Shown one piece after another: positions 6,289-8,238 of a DNA stretch of 8,238 nt. How positions within the stretch are numbered: the first letter of the stretch is position 1; each line of letters starts with the position of its first letter. The position numbers were made by a program, and so were the translations under genes. The DNA comes from Tannerella sp. (GTDB lineage: Bacteria > Bacteroidota > Bacteroidia > Bacteroidales > Tannerellaceae). A model generated the notes under the pieces. It had not been told where the DNA came from, did no database searches, and saw nothing but the letters and a program-made list of their open reading frames with translations. Where the stretch lies: the NCBI GenBank assembly GCA_031268395.1, contig JAIRXI010000218.1, positions 1 through 8,238 of the forward strand, written 5' to 3'.

Positions 6289-7959
6289 ATGGCGAAAAGA
6301 GAAAAAACAATCAGTATGATTGACACGCTGGCCGAGTTCAAGGAACTGAAGAATATCGACAAGGAGACAATGATAAATGTCCTGGAAGAATCGTTTCGGA
6401 ACGTGATAGCCAAGATGTTCGGGACGGACGAGAACTACGACGTCATCATCAACCCCGAAAAAGGGGATTTCGAAATCTGGCGTAACCGTATCGCCGTGGA
6501 AGACGGCCGGGTAGAAGACCCGAATCTGCAAATCTCCCTCAGCGACGCCCACCAGATAGACCCGGACTGCGAAGCCGGCGAAGAAGTAACGGACGAAGTG
6601 CACTTTGCCGATTTCGGCCGCCGGGCCATTCTGAACCTGCGTCAAACACTCTCCTCCAAAATCCTGGAACTCCAGAAAGACAACCTGTTCGCAAAATACA
6701 AAGGACTGATCGGCGCCATCGTAGCCGCCGACGTCTATCAGGTATGGAAAAAGGAAGTCCTGCTGCTGGACGACGAAGGCAATGAACTGCTGCTGCCGAA
6801 AAGCGAACAGATCCCCAACGACTTCTACGCCAAAGGACAGGCCATACGCGCAGTCGTGCAGCGGGTAGAAAGCGAAAACAACAACACACGCATCTACCTC
6901 TCCCGCACAGACAAAATCTTCCTGCAGCGCCTCTTCGAACTGGAAGTGCCGGAAATCAACGACGGACTGATCACCATCAAAGCCATTGCCCGTATCCCCG
7001 GCGAACGCGCCAAAATCGCGGTAGAATCCTACGACGACCGCATCGACCCCGTCGGCGCCTGCGTCGGCATGAAAGGATCGCGCATCCGGGGCATCGTGCG
7101 CGAACTTCGGAACGAAAACATCGACGTGGTCAATTATTCAACCAACACCGCCCTGTTTATCCAGCGCTCCCTAAGCCCGGCAAAAGTCTCCTCCATCCGC
7201 CTCTACGAAGACGAACGCAAAGCCGAAGTCTCCCTGCGCCCCGAAGAAGTATCGCTGGCCATCGGGAAAGGCGGCCTGAATATCAAACTGGCCTGTATGC
7301 TGACCGACTACACCATCGACGTCTTCCGCGACATCGACGCAATGGATGAAGAAGACATCTACCTGGACGAATTTGCAGACGAAATAGACACCTGGGTCCT
7401 CGACGCACTGAAAAACATCGGATGCAATACAGCCAAAGCAGTACTGGCCATGAAACGGGAAGACATCGTCGAACGCGCCGACCTGGAAGAACAAACCGTC
7501 GACGACCTGCTTGCCGTCCTGAAAGCCGAATTTGAAGACGAAGCCCCTGACGGAACAGAACAAGTCCCTGACGAAACCCCTGACGGAACAGAACAAGTCC
7601 CGGACGAAGCCGCCGACGGAACAGAACAGGCCCCGGACGAAACAGAACAGGCCCCGGACGAAACACCCGAACGAACGGAAGACGCTGCCGAAGCCGCCGC
7701 ACCACCGCCGGAAGACGCTGCCGAAGACGCCGCACCACCACCGGAAGACGCTGCCGAAGCCGCCGCACCGCCGCCGGAAGACGCTGCCGAAGACGCCGCA
7801 CCACCGCTGGAAGACGCTGCTGAAGATGCCGCCGGAGAAGCAGCGGAAAACCGTATCCCTCCGCCGCCGGACGCCGTCGCCGAACCGGAAAATACAGTCA
7901 CTCACGAAGAAGGAGAAGAAGAAAACAGGGCCGAACCGGAACCCGGAAGTCAGGAATAA
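6289..7959 (+). CDS. nusA: Transcription elongation/termination factor NusA with a repetitive acidic tail
   Basis: NusA binds RNA polymerase and nascent RNA and affects pausing, termination and antitermination. The polymerase-binding N-terminal domain is about 1-130 (MIDTLAEFKELKNIDKETM at 10-28), followed by S1 (about 136-206), KH1 with GMKG (260-263) and KH2 with GKGG (326-329). A helical C-terminal module with GCNTAKAVLAM covers about 355-416. Residues 417-556 are extra: a 140-residue tail rich in Asp, Glu, Ala and Pro, with no Lys, aromatic residue, Cys or Met. It begins with three DE(A/T)(P/A)DGTEQ(V/A)P units and then has five EDAAE-type 11-residue units. Bacteroides relatives, as I recall them, end near residue 420, so the tail is unusual. 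The core looks complete. infB follows 18 bases after the stop. Confidence 0.96.
   Translation: MAKREKTISMIDTLAEFKELKNIDKETMINVLEESFRNVIAKMFGTDENYDVIINPEKGDFEIWRNRIAVEDGRVEDPNLQISLSDAHQIDPDCEAGEEVTDEVHFADFGRRAILNLRQTLSSKILELQKDNLFAKYKGLIGAIVAADVYQVWKKEVLLLDDEGNELLLPKSEQIPNDFYAKGQAIRAVVQRVESENNNTRIYLSRTDKIFLQRLFELEVPEINDGLITIKAIARIPGERAKIAVESYDDRIDPVGACVGMKGSRIRGIVRELRNENIDVVNYSTNTALFIQRSLSPAKVSSIRLYEDERKAEVSLRPEEVSLAIGKGGLNIKLACMLTDYTIDVFRDIDAMDEEDIYLDEFADEIDTWVLDALKNIGCNTAKAVLAMKREDIVERADLEEQTVDDLLAVLKAEFEDEAPDGTEQVPDETPDGTEQVPDEAADGTEQAPDETEQAPDETPERTEDAAEAAAPPPEDAAEDAAPPPEDAAEAAAPPPEDAAEDAAPPLEDAAEDAAGEAAENRIPPPPDAVAEPENTVTHEEGEEENRAEPEPGSQE
7537..7656 (+). repeat. Tandem repeat I in nusA: 33-nt units coding DGTEQ-type 11-mers
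   Basis: Three full 33-nt units at 7537-7569, 7570-7602 and 7603-7635 code DEAPDGTEQVP, DETPDGTEQVP and DEAADGTEQAP. The first two share 31 of 33 bases, and the third shares 28 of 33 with the first. A partial 21-nt unit (7636-7656, DETEQAP) repeats 7615-7635 with one change. A degenerate stub, DETPERTE, follows. All copies keep the reading frame. Confidence 0.85.
7678..7842 (+). repeat. Tandem repeat II in nusA: 33-nt units coding EDAAE-type 11-mers
   Basis: Units start at 7678, 7711, 7744, 7777 and 7810. The first four code EDAAEAAAPPP or EDAAEDAAPP(P/L) in strict alternation, and the fifth decays to EDAAEDAAGEA. The true duplicated block is 66 nt: 7678-7743 matches 7744-7809 at 63 of 66 bases, which suggests a recent duplication. 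Its sequence is unlike repeat I although the period is the same. Confidence 0.88.
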
Positions 7960-7977
7960 AAGAATAGTACACATTAT

Positions 7978-8238
7978 ATGTCCATAAAAATAATCAAAGT
8001 AACAAGAGACTTGAATGTTGGCATCACCACGGCGGTCGATTTCCTGCGCAGCAAGGGCTATCAAGTAGAAAGTAATCCGAATGCAAAGATTACGGACGAA
8101 CAGTACACCCTGCTTGTAAAGGAACTGGGGAAAGACTTGTCGCCGACAGAACAGAAGCAGTTACTTAACAGTCTGGCTCAGCCCGAGACGCCGCCGCCAC
8201 CGCCGCCTTCATCGCCGCCGCCTCCATCGCCACCGCCG
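7978..8238 (+). CDS. infB: Translation initiation factor IF-2, N-terminal part (cut by window edge)
   Basis: The first 87 codons of the initiator-tRNA-delivering GTPase, running off the right edge; the GTPase core is outside the window. The start [29 protein letters not shown] matches the IF2_N module of Bacteroidetes IF-2, and [13 protein letters not shown] continues it to about residue 50. From residue 70 the chain becomes almost pure proline and serine ([19 protein letters not shown]), coded by CCG/CCA/CCT and TCN codons. IF-2 proteins usually have a long disordered linker here, but in relatives I recall it is charged, not proline-only. The ATG at 7978 lies 18 bases after the nusA stop in an A/T-rich spacer, so the gene is in the same operon. 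Confidence 0.93.
   Translation, partial: MSIKIIKVTRDLNVGITTAVDFLRSKGYQVESNPNAKITDEQYTLLVKELGKDLSPTEQKQLLNSLAQPETPPPPPPSSPPPPSPPP

Noticed and set aside
7537..7842. CRISPR-like array of regular 33-nt units
   Set aside because: Units are directly adjacent with no unique spacers, stay in the nusA frame and code an 11-residue protein repeat.
7171..8064. Long minus-strand open frame opposite nusA, rich in Phe, Gly, Arg and Val repeats
   Set aside because: It is the mirror of the nusA repeat array: T-depleted, in-frame 33-nt units on the plus strand leave the opposite strand open too. No family features or start signals are seen.

Overview
The window looks like the chromosome of a GC-rich member of the Bacteroidales. 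Three things point there. RimP, NusA and RibBA read like the Bacteroides/Parabacteroides/Tannerella versions that I recall. A small START-like protein is of a type I know from that phylum. Three promoters carry a perfect Bacteroidetes sigma-ABfr -7 box (TAnnTTTG). A Tannerella- or Parabacteroides-like source is my best guess, with low confidence on genus.

Layout. Positions 1-405 are non-coding and repeat-rich: a large imperfect palindrome flanked by 17-bp direct repeats (12-97), then an inverted pair built on CCGTCATTGC (113-208), then hairpins downstream of the first gene. Four genes follow on the minus strand, transcribed right to left: a START-like protein (5631-5248), a 321-base stretch without a gene that holds diverged 28-bp repeats, an LptF/LptG-family lipopolysaccharide permease (4899-2971), ribBA for riboflavin (2936-1725) and an aspartate-type aminotransferase (1596-406). 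The permease and ribBA are closely coupled and the aminotransferase has its own promoter. On the plus strand, divergent from the START-like gene, is the conserved rimP-nusA-infB operon (5817 to the window edge): ribosome maturation, transcription elongation/termination, and translation initiation factor IF-2 (only its first 87 codons are present).

The genes themselves are mostly housekeeping. The unusual material lies in and around the rimP-nusA-infB operon. Its leader contains a terminator-like hairpin with a U-tract (5780-5810), directly before the rimP start and about 30 bases after the predicted transcription start. The divergent promoter region has A/T tracts spaced by whole helical turns. 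NusA carries a 140-residue acidic Pro/Ala/Glu/Asp tail made of two different 33-nt tandem repeats, and IF-2 runs into a nearly pure proline/serine segment just after its N-terminal domain. A plausible but untested reading is that the leader hairpin lets the operon sense its own product, because NusA acts on hairpin-dependent pausing and termination. I see no CRISPR array, insertion sequence, tRNA, rRNA, phage gene or defence system.
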